Of a stretch of DNA of 17,426 nucleotides, positions 1-6,912 are shown in pieces (position 1 is the first letter of the stretch; each line of letters starts with the position of its first letter). A program made the translations under genes and the position numbers. The stretch spans positions 1-17,426 of the forward strand of contig CABKMZ010000038.1 of the NCBI GenBank assembly GCA_902373545.1. The letters run 5' to 3'. The notes under the pieces are model-generated. The model did no database searches and was not told the DNA's origin. It saw only the letters and a program-made list of their open reading frames with translations. The stretch is from an uncultured Actinomyces sp. Lineage in GTDB: Bacteria > Actinomycetota > Actinomycetes > Actinomycetales > Actinomycetaceae.

Positions 1-580
1 CCGCCTCTGGCGCAGGAGACGCGGGGACGGCCACCTCGGGCGCAGGCGCGGAAGCGACCGGAGCCGCCGTCTGAGCGGGCACCGAGGAAGGAGCGGGAAC
101 AGACGCCGCGGGCGCTGGCGCGGAAGCGACCGGAGCCGCCGTCTGAGCGGGCACCGAGGAAGGAGCGGGAACAGACGCCGCCGGCTCAGGCGCAGCAGAC
201 GCGGGGACGGCCACCTCGGGCGCTGGCGCGGAAGCAGCCGGAGCCGCCGCAGTCGGCTCAACAGCAGCCGCCGGAGTGGGCACCGAGGAGGGAGCAGGAG
301 CCGAGGCCGCCTCTGGCGCAGGAGACGCGGGGACGGCCACCTCGGGCGCAGGCGCGGAAGCAGCCGGAGCCACCGTCGGAGCGGGCACCGAGGAAGGAGC
401 GGGAACAGACGCCGCCGGCTCGGGCGCAGGAATGGCTGCCGCGGGCGCGAGCGCGGAGGCAGCCGCAGGTGCCTTGGCGGGCTCGGGAGCGGATGCCGCC
501 GCAGCTGAGAACGAGTTTTCGGGAGTGCTAGCAACGGGCAGAGGGACCGAATCGGTCACCGGCAGGCTCCTGCTCGCCTG
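1..580 (-). repeat. Mosaic Pro/Ala coding repeats
   Basis: This part of the Pro/Ala-rich gene is built from shuffled modules such as VPAPSSVPAQTAAPVASAPA and PAPEVAVPAS. A roughly 64-bp segment at about 47-110 recurs unchanged at about 119-182, an in-frame shift of 72 bp, and related blocks recur near 190-250 and 310-420. The array reaches the window edge, so the total copy number is unknown. Confidence 0.8.
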
Positions 581-1666
581 AGCTGGTGCCGCGTCAGCGA
601 CGGGCAAACTGCGCTCCGATCGGGCGGGCGCCGCGTCGGGTGTCGCACTCTGTGCAGCTGCCGGGGCGCCGACTTCGGGCTGGGGATGAGGTGCCGTGGC
701 ACTCATACCGGTCACCGGGCCACGCGGGGCACCATCGGGGCCACCAAGAGCACGCTGGGCGATACCCCTCTGACCCGACGAGGCCGTGGCACTCATACCG
801 GTCACCGGGCCACGCGGGGCACCATCAGGGCCACCAAGAGCACGCTGGGCGATACCCCCCTGACCCGACGAGGCCGTGGCACTCATACCGGTCACCGGGC
901 CACGCGGGGCACCATCAGGGCCACCAAGAGCACGCTGGGCGATACCCCCCTGACCCGACGAGGCCGTGGCACTCATACCGGTCACCGGGCCACGCGGGGC
1001 ACCATCAGGGCCACCAAGAGCACGCTGGGCGATACCCCCCTGACCCGACGAGGCCGTGGCACTCATACCGGTCACCGGGCCACGCGGGGCACCATCGGGA
1101 CCACCAAGAGCACGCTGGGGCACGCTACCTTGAGCCGCGGGAGCGTGGCCCGAGCCGCCCAGTCCCCGCTGAGGCGCGCCGCTCTGTCCCCCCGTGGCCG
1201 CGCCCGGTGCAAAGGGCCCGCGGCCACCGCGCTGCCCATTGGCGCCAGGACGCTGTGGGGTCGGCGCCCCATGCCTGTGGCTGGGAGTCGGGTGGGCCTC
1301 ACTGGCGGACGGACGCTTGTGGCCCGCAGAGGTGGTCGCCTCGCGCGCGGAGGGACGCCTGCGTTCAGACACAGGAGTGATGTCGGTGGGATCGGCACCC
1401 TGCGGCAGGAAAGTGGTCGCAGGGGCGACGTCCGAGCCGCCTGACTGGGGCAGGAAAGTCGTTGCGGCCGCATCGTCCGAGCCGCCTGACTGGGGCAGGA
1501 AACTCGTCGCGGCCACGTCATCAGAGCCACCCGACTGGGGCAGGAGCTGCGTCGCGGGAGTCGCCTCGGAAGCGTTGCTGTCAGGAAGGGAGGGCATCAC
1601 GGTCGTCGGTGGCACATACGCGCGCCCGCGTGGCGTCGATGCTCCGGGGTATCGAGGATTAGTCAT
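1..1666 (-). CDS. Pro/Ala-rich repeat protein, 3' end outside window
   Basis: The frame stays open from an ATG at 1666 to the left edge, about 555 codons with no stop, so the C-terminus is missing. It begins MTNPRYPGAS, with no signal peptide or membrane segment in the visible part. An AAGGAA ribosome binding site (1677-1672) lies 5 nt upstream, and the start is 17 bp after the PrsW gene stop, so it probably ends the same operon. In order the protein shows: four copies of a 15-residue unit containing LPQSGGSD (about residues 38-90); a Ser/Arg/Pro linker; four full and one partial 30-residue repeats with the core QRALGGPDGAPR; then more than 200 residues of Pro/Ala/Val/Ser mosaic with its own internal duplications. 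It should be intrinsically disordered. I do not recognise the family. A membrane or folded domain may follow beyond the edge. Other frames in this stretch are open only because of GC bias and repetition. Confidence 0.8.
   Translation of the reverse strand, partial: MTNPRYPGASTPRGRAYVPPTTVMPSLPDSNASEATPATQLLPQSGGSDDVAATSFLPQSGGSDDAAATTFLPQSGGSDVAPATTFLPQGADPTDITPVSERRRPSAREATTSAGHKRPSASEAHPTPSHRHGAPTPQRPGANGQRGGRGPFAPGAATGGQSGAPQRGLGGSGHAPAAQGSVPQRALGGPDGAPRGPVTGMSATASSGQGGIAQRALGGPDGAPRGPVTGMSATASSGQGGIAQRALGGPDGAPRGPVTGMSATASSGQGGIAQRALGGPDGAPRGPVTGMSATASSGQRGIAQRALGGPDGAPRGPVTGMSATAPHPQPEVGAPAAAQSATPDAAPARSERSLPVADAAPAQASRSLPVTDSVPLPVASTPENSFSAAAASAPEPAKAPAAASALAPAAAIPAPEPAASVPAPSSVPAPTVAPAASAPAPEVAVPASPAPEAASAPAPSSVPTPAAAVEPTAAAPAASAPAPEVAVPASAAPEPAASVPAPSSVPAQTAAPVASAPAPAASVPAPSSVPAQTAAPVASAPAPEVAVPASPAPEA
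694..1129 (-). repeat. 90-bp in-frame tandem repeat, four full copies plus a partial fifth
   Basis: Units start at 694, 784, 874 and 964, with a 76-bp partial copy at 1054-1129. The period is exactly 90 bp, or 30 codons of the minus-strand Pro/Ala-rich gene, giving GPVTGMSATASSGQGGIAQR followed by ALGGPDGAPR. Copies differ at only a few bases, for example CCC/CCT and AGG/GGG codons, so the expansion or homogenisation is recent. Confidence 0.95.
1397..1566 (-). repeat. 45-bp in-frame tandem repeat, four diverged copies
   Basis: Units at about 1397, 1442, 1487 and 1532 repeat every 45 bp, or 15 codons, near the N-terminus of the Pro/Ala-rich protein. The encoded core is (T/S)FLPQSGGSD followed by D/V and A/T residues. 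The outermost copies have diverged (QLLPQ at the N-terminal side, FLPQGADP at the C-terminal side), as expected for an older array than the 90-bp one. Confidence 0.9.
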
Positions 1667-1683
1667 TGTTATTCCTTCATTTC

Positions 1684-2979
1684 TCAGGCGGTGCGCACGC
1701 GTGCGGTCACGGCTTCAGAGACATCGTGTTGCTGCTGGGCAATGGACGTCAGACGCAAGAACTCGCGCCTGTTGTCCGCAGCCTCCGTGAGCATTTGGCG
1801 GTCGTTGTCGATACGGGCGTGGTCGGGTCCACGCTTGGCCATCATGCACTGGTCAAGCCCGAGCGCGGCGAGGTTGGACAGGAAGGAACGCATCGCACGC
1901 TTTGCATCGCGACCGCCCACGCCAGCCCATTTCACGGCGGCCTTGCGTGCGCGCATGTCCGTCGCCATCGTCACCTCACCGGGCAGCACCCAGCCGGTAC
2001 GCACGTAGGGAATGAGGCCCTTGCGAATCTTCGCTGCTTCCTTACGCGACGCGAGCACCAGCAGGGTCGTCCACAGGACGAAGCCCGGCACCTGGATCAC
2101 CAGGTAGAGCATGAGGAAGCGTGCAGGCCCCAGGCTGCTACTGCCGTTCCACGCGAAGTGAATGAGCATGGCGAAGAACCAGAACAACAGGACAATGCCA
2201 GCTTTGGACCAACCGCGCTTGAACCTGAGGACAGCCAGCGCCAAGCCGATGCCGGTCATCGACGTGGCCATCGCGTGCACGAAGGGGCTCATGAGACCGC
2301 GGATCGCGACCACGAACAGGAGGCTCGCCGTCCCCGTAGCTTCCTCGCGCAGGAAGTAGAGGATGTCCTCTGTGAACATAAAGCCAGCTGCGGAGAAGCC
2401 CGCGTAGATGACGCCGTCGAGCACCGAGTTGATGTTGGTGCGGCGCACGATGACGACGATGACGACGCCGATTCCCTTGAGTGTCTCCTCCACGAGGGGT
2501 GCAACAAACGTTGCGGACAGGGCGCTGGCCGTATCAAGGTCGCCCAGATTGTAGGCAAGATTCGTACCCAGGGCGGTATTGAGAATGCCGGAGGATAGGG
2601 TGGCCACGCCGGCGCCCCACACGAACAGGGCCAGTTTCGTCTTCCACGGCTCGGGCTCCCACCGGTCGATCAGGAAGAGGAATCCGACGACGATGGACAG
2701 GGGGATGAGCGCGAGCAGCGTGGTCTTCACAAAGGCCATGACGCCCGTTGCTTCCGGGCTGAGGAAGAAGATGATCAGGCCGATAAGGCCCAGAATACCG
2801 AGGGAGGTGAGGACCACCTCGAGCCACGGGAACGAGTGTATGGGCTTTGGTGGCTGCCACACGGGCGCGGCGTCGTCGGGGGCCGGGGCGCTGATTCCGT
2901 TGTCGTCACCGACGGTCGCGGCGCTGATCTTCTTCAGGCGGTAGTCTTCCCCGGGTCCGCCCCAGTGTGTGCTTCGCAT
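1684..2979 (-). CDS. PrsW-family intramembrane metalloprotease
   Basis: The product is a 431-residue polytopic membrane protein. PrsW proteins are predicted zinc proteases; the Bacillus member does the first cut of an anti-sigma factor. Family motifs are visible: DRWEPEP (105-111) after two helices, EETLKG (164-169), FTED (202-205), a conserved His in SPFVHAMATS (235) and a second in HFAWNG (274). About eight hydrophobic segments lie between residues 52 and 312, and a charged cytoplasmic tail of about 115 residues follows. I chose the ATG at 2979: it follows the upstream gene's TGA by 1 bp and has a GAGGA site just before it. An in-frame ATG at 3054 would overlap the upstream gene by 74 bp and add a non-hydrophobic leader. 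The substrate is unknown. No anti-sigma gene is visible, so a sigma-factor role is not supported here. Confidence 0.88.
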   Translation of the reverse strand: MRSTHWGGPGEDYRLKKISAATVGDDNGISAPAPDDAAPVWQPPKPIHSFPWLEVVLTSLGILGLIGLIIFFLSPEATGVMAFVKTTLLALIPLSIVVGFLFLIDRWEPEPWKTKLALFVWGAGVATLSSGILNTALGTNLAYNLGDLDTASALSATFVAPLVEETLKGIGVVIVVIVRRTNINSVLDGVIYAGFSAAGFMFTEDILYFLREEATGTASLLFVVAIRGLMSPFVHAMATSMTGIGLALAVLRFKRGWSKAGIVLLFWFFAMLIHFAWNGSSSLGPARFLMLYLVIQVPGFVLWTTLLVLASRKEAAKIRKGLIPYVRTGWVLPGEVTMATDMRARKAAVKWAGVGGRDAKRAMRSFLSNLAALGLDQCMMAKRGPDHARIDNDRQMLTEAADNRREFLRLTSIAQQQHDVSEAVTARVRTA

Positions 2980-2980
2980 G

Positions 2981-3604
2981 TCAGTATCCTCGTCCGCCAA
3001 TGTGTGTGTCGTCGTCAAAGTCGATGGGCTCGGGTATCGGAGCATGTCCGGCAAGCCTGAGCAATTTTACCATTCGTGCTGAGCGCAGAGCCCGGACTCC
3101 TGCTACGTCCACGTTGTGCACGTTTCGCGTCAATTCGATGCGGTAACAGGTCGCGTCCAGCGCTTCCAGCCGCGCGGCCGCGTGCGGGTCGGCTGTCACC
3201 TGGGCGCGGACGGGCGGAGTAAGGGTGTCACGGATGGCACGGGACAAGGCGGAGGCACGCTCGAGGCGGGTGGCCACCTCGACCCGATCGGCTCTGCGCG
3301 AGGCCGTGGTGCGTCGGTCGAGGCCATCTGTCGTGAGCTGGTCGCCGTCGTCGTGGATGGTGGCGCGTGCGATATCGAGCATCGTCTGGGCTCCCCCGTC
3401 TTCAAAGGGCGAGGTTTGGGCGAGAAGGGAGGCCTCGGACGCGCGTCGGAGCAGCAGGCGCGAGAGAGCCTCGCGCGAGGCAATGATGCGCTGGTGGAGG
3501 CGGTCGAGTCGGCGCGCCCGCCCGATAGCCGCGCCGACGCTGACGGCCACGATGACCAGGGCGACCGCGAGAGCGCCGAACACCCAGACGGACTGTGAGA
3601 TCAC
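2981..3604 (-). CDS. Conserved one-TM protein, LemA-like architecture
   Basis: The product is about 207 residues. One N-terminal helix (about residues 5-27, VWVFGALAVALVIVAVSVGA) is followed by a basic patch, then a mostly helical, charged region (LHQRIIASREALSRLLLRRA onward), and an acidic tail ending PEPIDFDDD...GRGY. One N-terminal membrane segment followed by long helices resembles LemA-type proteins, but I cannot point to a diagnostic motif, so this is only a shape comparison. The start is GTG at 3604, sharing GTGA with the pimA stop; a GTG one codon earlier at 3607 is equally possible. Its place between pimA and the PrsW gene suggests an envelope role, perhaps as partner or substrate of the protease. 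Function is unknown. Confidence 0.75.
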   Translation of the reverse strand: MISQSVWVFGALAVALVIVAVSVGAAIGRARRLDRLHQRIIASREALSRLLLRRASEASLLAQTSPFEDGGAQTMLDIARATIHDDGDQLTTDGLDRRTTASRRADRVEVATRLERASALSRAIRDTLTPPVRAQVTADPHAAARLEALDATCYRIELTRNVHNVDVAGVRALRSARMVKLLRLAGHAPIPEPIDFDDDTHIGGRGY

Positions 3605-4782
3605 CACGTGTCCCCTTCCCGATCCGTGCGCCCGCGCAACAGGTCCCGCGTGCGGCGCGTCCCAGACACGGCGGGGCTGCCCATGTCGATGGCGAGCTTG
3701 TAGACCTCGAACACCTTGTCCGTCACGACCTCCCAGTCGTACTGCGCGGAGGCTCGCTGTCCGGCGTCGGACACCTGCTCCAGGCGGCTCGGGTCGCTCA
3801 GCAGGTCAATGAGGGTGGCTGCGAGCGATTGCGAGTTGCCGGTCTCGAAGAGCGCCCCCGCGCGACCGTCCTCGAGGACGGCTCGGAAGGCCGGGATGTC
3901 GGAGGCGACGACGGCGGTGCGCGCGCTCATGGCCTCGACCAGGACGATGCCGAAGGACTCCCCGCCCGTCTGCGGGGCGACGTAGACGCTCGCTCCGGCC
4001 AGCAAGGACTCCTTTTCCTCGTCGCTAATGCCTCCCAGGAAGGACACGGAATCACCGAAGCGAGCCACGGCCTCGCGACAATCGGGGGCGTCTCCGCGCC
4101 CGGCAATCAGGAAACGAGCGCCCGGGAAGCGCGCGAGCACGCGCTCGATCGCGCCAACGAAAATGCTCAGGCCCTTGCGCGGCTCGTCGAGGCGCCCCAG
4201 GAACACGACGACCGGGCGATCCGCAGTGGCCGCCCACTGTACAAGCGGCGTCGCTGTGCGGAACGAGGCCGTCTCCACCCCGTTCGGAATGATGACGGCG
4301 TCCCCACCGTGATGCTCGATGAGTGTGCGCCGCGCCTCCTCGGAGACGGCGATCCGCACGCCGATGCGCTCCATGTACAGCCTCATGGGCGCCGAGGCAA
4401 TGGAGCGGGAAACCGAGCGGCCCAGCGCCGCGTGGAACGTGCCAACCAGCGGGGCGCGCGAGGATATCGCCGCGGCCATCGACACCGACGGGACGACGGG
4501 CTCGTGGACGTGCACGACATCGAAGTTATTCTCAGCGAGCCAGCGCCGCGTGCGCTTCATCGTCGTCGGCTTGACCGAAATATTGGCAACCGAGCCGTTA
4601 AAGGGAATCGACACCGACGATCCAGCCGACGTGATCCACTCGGGCAGGTCCTCCGACGTCGACGGCGTCAGGACGCGCACGTCGTGTCCGCGCGAGCGAA
4701 GCTTGAGCGCCAGGTCTCGGATGTGAAAGCCCACTCCCCCGGGCACGTCCCACGAATAGGGGTTGACGATCCCAATCTTCAT
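3601..4782 (-). CDS. pimA: Phosphatidylinositol alpha-mannosyltransferase PimA
   Basis: This 393-residue GT4-family (GT-B fold) enzyme transfers mannose from GDP-mannose to the inositol of phosphatidylinositol, the first step of PIM synthesis on the inner face of the membrane. The N-terminus MKIGIVNPYSWDVPGGVGFH closely follows mycobacterial PimA, including the Gly-Gly-Val loop (15-17). Also present are HVHEP (91-95), the FHA histidine (117), IPNGVE (165-170), GRLDEPRKG (196-204) carrying the phosphate-binding Arg and Lys, and GGESFGIVLVEAM (273-285) with the E-x7-E pair (275, 283). Length matches the family. The ATG overlaps the patA stop by 4 bp (ATGA), indicating coupled translation. The position directly after patA matches the mycobacterial order pgsA-patA-pimA. 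Other GT4 mannosyltransferases are possible but less likely. Confidence 0.93.
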   Translation of the reverse strand: MKIGIVNPYSWDVPGGVGFHIRDLALKLRSRGHDVRVLTPSTSEDLPEWITSAGSSVSIPFNGSVANISVKPTTMKRTRRWLAENNFDVVHVHEPVVPSVSMAAAISSRAPLVGTFHAALGRSVSRSIASAPMRLYMERIGVRIAVSEEARRTLIEHHGGDAVIIPNGVETASFRTATPLVQWAATADRPVVVFLGRLDEPRKGLSIFVGAIERVLARFPGARFLIAGRGDAPDCREAVARFGDSVSFLGGISDEEKESLLAGASVYVAPQTGGESFGIVLVEAMSARTAVVASDIPAFRAVLEDGRAGALFETGNSQSLAATLIDLLSDPSRLEQVSDAGQRASAQYDWEVVTDKVFEVYKLAIDMGSPAVSGTRRTRDLLRGRTDREGDTW

Positions 4783-5705
4783 CGATTCTTCCTCTCGTGC
4801 TCAGCGCGGGCGCGCGCCAGACGTTGCGGATCCAGATCCTCGACGTACACCCGCTGCATCATGTGCCAGTCCTGGGGACGATCCGCCATCATCGCCGCGA
4901 ACTCGCTGACCCAGGCCTGCGTGAGCGCCTCGACCCGGTTCACTCCGGGTGCACGATCCGTCGGCGCACTGATCGGGCCGACGCAACGCACGCGCACGTC
5001 TGCCCCTGCCGACGTCTCGTTTTCGTAGGTGATACAGGCCGCGAACAGCGGACGGTCCAGTTTCGTCGCGAGCGCCGCGGGGCCCGCCGCGACGAGCGCA
5101 CGTCCAGTCCCCAGATCAACCTCGATGCCCGACCCCGAGATATCGCGATCGGCCAGGAGCGGCACGATGACGCTGCGGCCCCGCACGCGTTCAACGAGGG
5201 TCGAAAACACCGACTCGCCTGGACCAACACCGATGATCTCCATACCCAGCCCCTCGCGCAGAGCGACGAACCGCTCGAAAAGCGAGGGAGGCTCAACCTT
5301 TTCGGCGACAGTAACGATCCCGGGGCCGTTGGCGCACACCCACGCTCCTGCTCGATCCCAGCTGCCCGAATGACCCAGCGCCAAGATGACCGGCCCATCT
5401 GCGCTAGCCTCGACCAGTGCGTCAAAACCCTCGAAGGTCACTCCCTCCAACAGGGGTGCGCCTCGGCGCGAGCCGAGCATCAGTTCCTCGGCGTAGTTAC
5501 GGATGTGCGAGCGCACAGCCGCCTCGAGACGTTCATCCGAGACCGGGCTGCCAGTCAGACGAGCCATGTTGGCGCGCAGGCGCTCGATCGGGGCGCCACC
5601 CCGACGCGCCACAAGACGCGCTCCCCTATCTGCCAGGCGCATCACGCGTCGCAGCGGCAGACGAGGAGCGAGACGGAATGCGAGCGAGAGGGCGGAGAAG
5701 GTCAC
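4779..5705 (-). CDS. patA: PIM acyltransferase (LpxL/HtrB-like), PatA
   Basis: The 308-residue protein belongs to the LpxL/HtrB-type acyltransferases. In PIM synthesis PatA moves a fatty acyl chain from acyl-CoA to the 6-position of the mannose added by PimA. The HxxxxD motif is HSGSWD (112-117) within ILALGHSGSWD. The family block LLADRDIS (183-190) lies downstream, and NMARL (46-50) matches the usual N-terminal segment. The start is GTG at 5705, sharing GTGA with the pgsA stop. The frame is open further upstream to 5978, but that stretch lies over pgsA, is Arg-rich and unlike the family, so it is rejected. The following pimA ATG overlaps its stop by 4 bp. Assignment rests on the motif plus the pgsA and pimA neighbours. 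Confidence 0.9.
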   Translation of the reverse strand: MTFSALSLAFRLAPRLPLRRVMRLADRGARLVARRGGAPIERLRANMARLTGSPVSDERLEAAVRSHIRNYAEELMLGSRRGAPLLEGVTFEGFDALVEASADGPVILALGHSGSWDRAGAWVCANGPGIVTVAEKVEPPSLFERFVALREGLGMEIIGVGPGESVFSTLVERVRGRSVIVPLLADRDISGSGIEVDLGTGRALVAAGPAALATKLDRPLFAACITYENETSAGADVRVRCVGPISAPTDRAPGVNRVEALTQAWVSEFAAMMADRPQDWHMMQRVYVEDLDPQRLARARAEHERKNR

Positions 5706-6328
5706 TGGGCTCCCTCGTCGATGTGGCGCGCGGTGAACCAGATGCGCTGGCACACCGTCACGAAGGACGCGAACGCCACCCACGTCAGGCCAACCGCGAA
5801 CACCCACTGCGCCAGGCCCACGCTCATAAGAATCGCGCTGCCCATGCCGACGATGAGCCGATCGGTGCGCTCGGCGATGCCGAGCTTGGCCACGACGCCG
5901 ACAGACTCCGCGCGGGCGCGAGCATACGGCACGGCCGCGGCGCCGACGATCGAGCAGATGCCGGCGATGATCGCCCACGTCCGCACGGGCGAGTCCGCCA
6001 TCTGGAAGACCGCGTAGGCGCTCAGCGATCCGAAGACCGCGCCGTCGGCCAGACGGTCCAGGGTGGAGTCAAGGAACGCGCCAAAGCGCGTACCGCCGGC
6101 CGTCATGCGTGCCAGCGTACCGTCGACGGAATCGCCGAACATGACGATGGCGAGGCCGATGGCCCCCTGCCAGATCCAGCCCTGCGGCAGACAAAGGACG
6201 GCGATGACGACCGTCGCGACCGTGCCTGCGACCGTCACCATGTTGGGGGTGACTCCGAGACGGGCAAGAACGCGCGCGAGCGGCGTAAAGATTGCCTTCG
6301 TGATGAATCGACCGTGATTGCCGAGCAT
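5702..6328 (-). CDS. pgsA: Phosphatidylinositol phosphate synthase (CDP-alcohol phosphotransferase)
   Basis: This 208-residue integral membrane enzyme joins CDP-diacylglycerol to inositol 1-phosphate, making the phosphatidylinositol phosphate that becomes the PIM anchor. The full CDP-alcohol phosphotransferase signature is present: D66-SV-DG-TL-AR, eight residues, G83, then D87 and D91 (GDSVDGTLAR ... FGAFLDSTLD). About six hydrophobic helices are visible. The motif alone would also fit phosphatidylglycerolphosphate or cardiolipin synthases. The position between the HIT gene and patA/pimA points to the inositol enzyme, as in mycobacteria. The ATG overlaps the HIT stop by 1 bp (TGATG) and has an AGGAGG ribosome binding site just upstream inside the HIT gene. 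The following GTG of patA overlaps its stop by 4 bp. Confidence 0.92.
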   Translation of the reverse strand: MLGNHGRFITKAIFTPLARVLARLGVTPNMVTVAGTVATVVIAVLCLPQGWIWQGAIGLAIVMFGDSVDGTLARMTAGGTRFGAFLDSTLDRLADGAVFGSLSAYAVFQMADSPVRTWAIIAGICSIVGAAAVPYARARAESVGVVAKLGIAERTDRLIVGMGSAILMSVGLAQWVFAVGLTWVAFASFVTVCQRIWFTARHIDEGAQ

Positions 6329-6912
6329 CAGCCCTCCTGAGGCCAGGCGGCGGCGAGGCGGGCGCGAGCATCCTCAAGAAGCTCGGGCACGGCCTTCGTG
6401 CGCGCGATGATAGGCAGGAAGTTCGCGTCCCCTGCCCACCGGGGCACCACGTGCTGGTGCAAGTGCGCGGCAATGCCAGCCCCCGCGACCTCACCCTGGT
6501 TCATGCCCAGGTTGAAGCCGTGCGGGCCGGCGACCTCACGCGAGACGCGCATGGCGGTGGCCGTCAGGTCGCCGAGCTCGACGCGCTCCTCGTTCGTCAG
6601 CTCCGTGTAGTCCGACACGTGACGGTACGGGCACACGAGCAGGTGGCCGGAGTTGTAGGGAAACAGGTTCATGAGAACGAAGCAGGTGGCACCCCGAAAG
6701 ACGATCAGCCCCTCATCGTCGGCCTTTGTCGGCGCGCTACAGAACGGACACGTCCGATCCGAGGCATCGGCGGGCTTGCCCTCCCCGTGGATGTAGGCCA
6801 TCCGGTACGGGGTCCAGAAGCGACCGAAGCCGTCCGGGACGCCCGCAAGCTCGCGGGCGTCCTCGGTGGGCAGCGGTTCGGTGTGCGTGCCCTGCTCCGT
6901 CATATCGCTCAC
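6328..6912 (-). CDS. HIT-family nucleotide hydrolase/transferase
   Basis: The 194-residue protein carries the histidine triad [10 protein letters not shown] (150-159; His150, 152, 154), the active site of dinucleoside-polyphosphate or nucleoside-phosphoramidate hydrolases and related AMP transferases. The block [17 protein letters not shown] (89-105) and a CPFC pair (55-58) suggest a zinc-bearing Fhit/Ap4A-phosphorylase-like subgroup. Expected substrates are Ap4A-type nucleotides, which aminoacyl-tRNA synthetases make as by-products, so its place after thrS may be functional; that is inference. The start is GTG at 6912, overlapping the thrS stop by 4 bp (GTGA); an ATG at 6903 is an alternative. 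The same thrS-HIT-pgsA order is known in other actinobacteria. Confidence 0.9.
   Translation of the reverse strand: MSDMTEQGTHTEPLPTEDARELAGVPDGFGRFWTPYRMAYIHGEGKPADASDRTCPFCSAPTKADDEGLIVFRGATCFVLMNLFPYNSGHLLVCPYRHVSDYTELTNEERVELGDLTATAMRVSREVAGPHGFNLGMNQGEVAGAGIAAHLHQHVVPRWAGDANFLPIIARTKAVPELLEDARARLAAAWPQEG

Noticed and set aside
694..1129. CRISPR array
   Set aside because: The units are contiguous 90-bp tandem copies without unique spacers and lie in frame within a coding region.
586..1530. Plus-strand HRSPGHAGHH- and GTHTGHRATR-type repeat proteins and a second minus-strand frame
   Set aside because: These are other readings of the 90-bp repeats. The minus frame from 1666 has a start, a ribosome binding site, operon context and continues open to the edge.
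5706..5978. Upstream extension of patA
   Set aside because: It overlaps pgsA and is an Arg-rich shadow; the GTGA overlap at 5705 gives the family's normal length.
3595..6340. Several long plus-strand frames opposite pimA, patA and pgsA
   Set aside because: All are Arg/His/Ala-rich mirrors of well-supported minus-strand genes with no recognisable domain.
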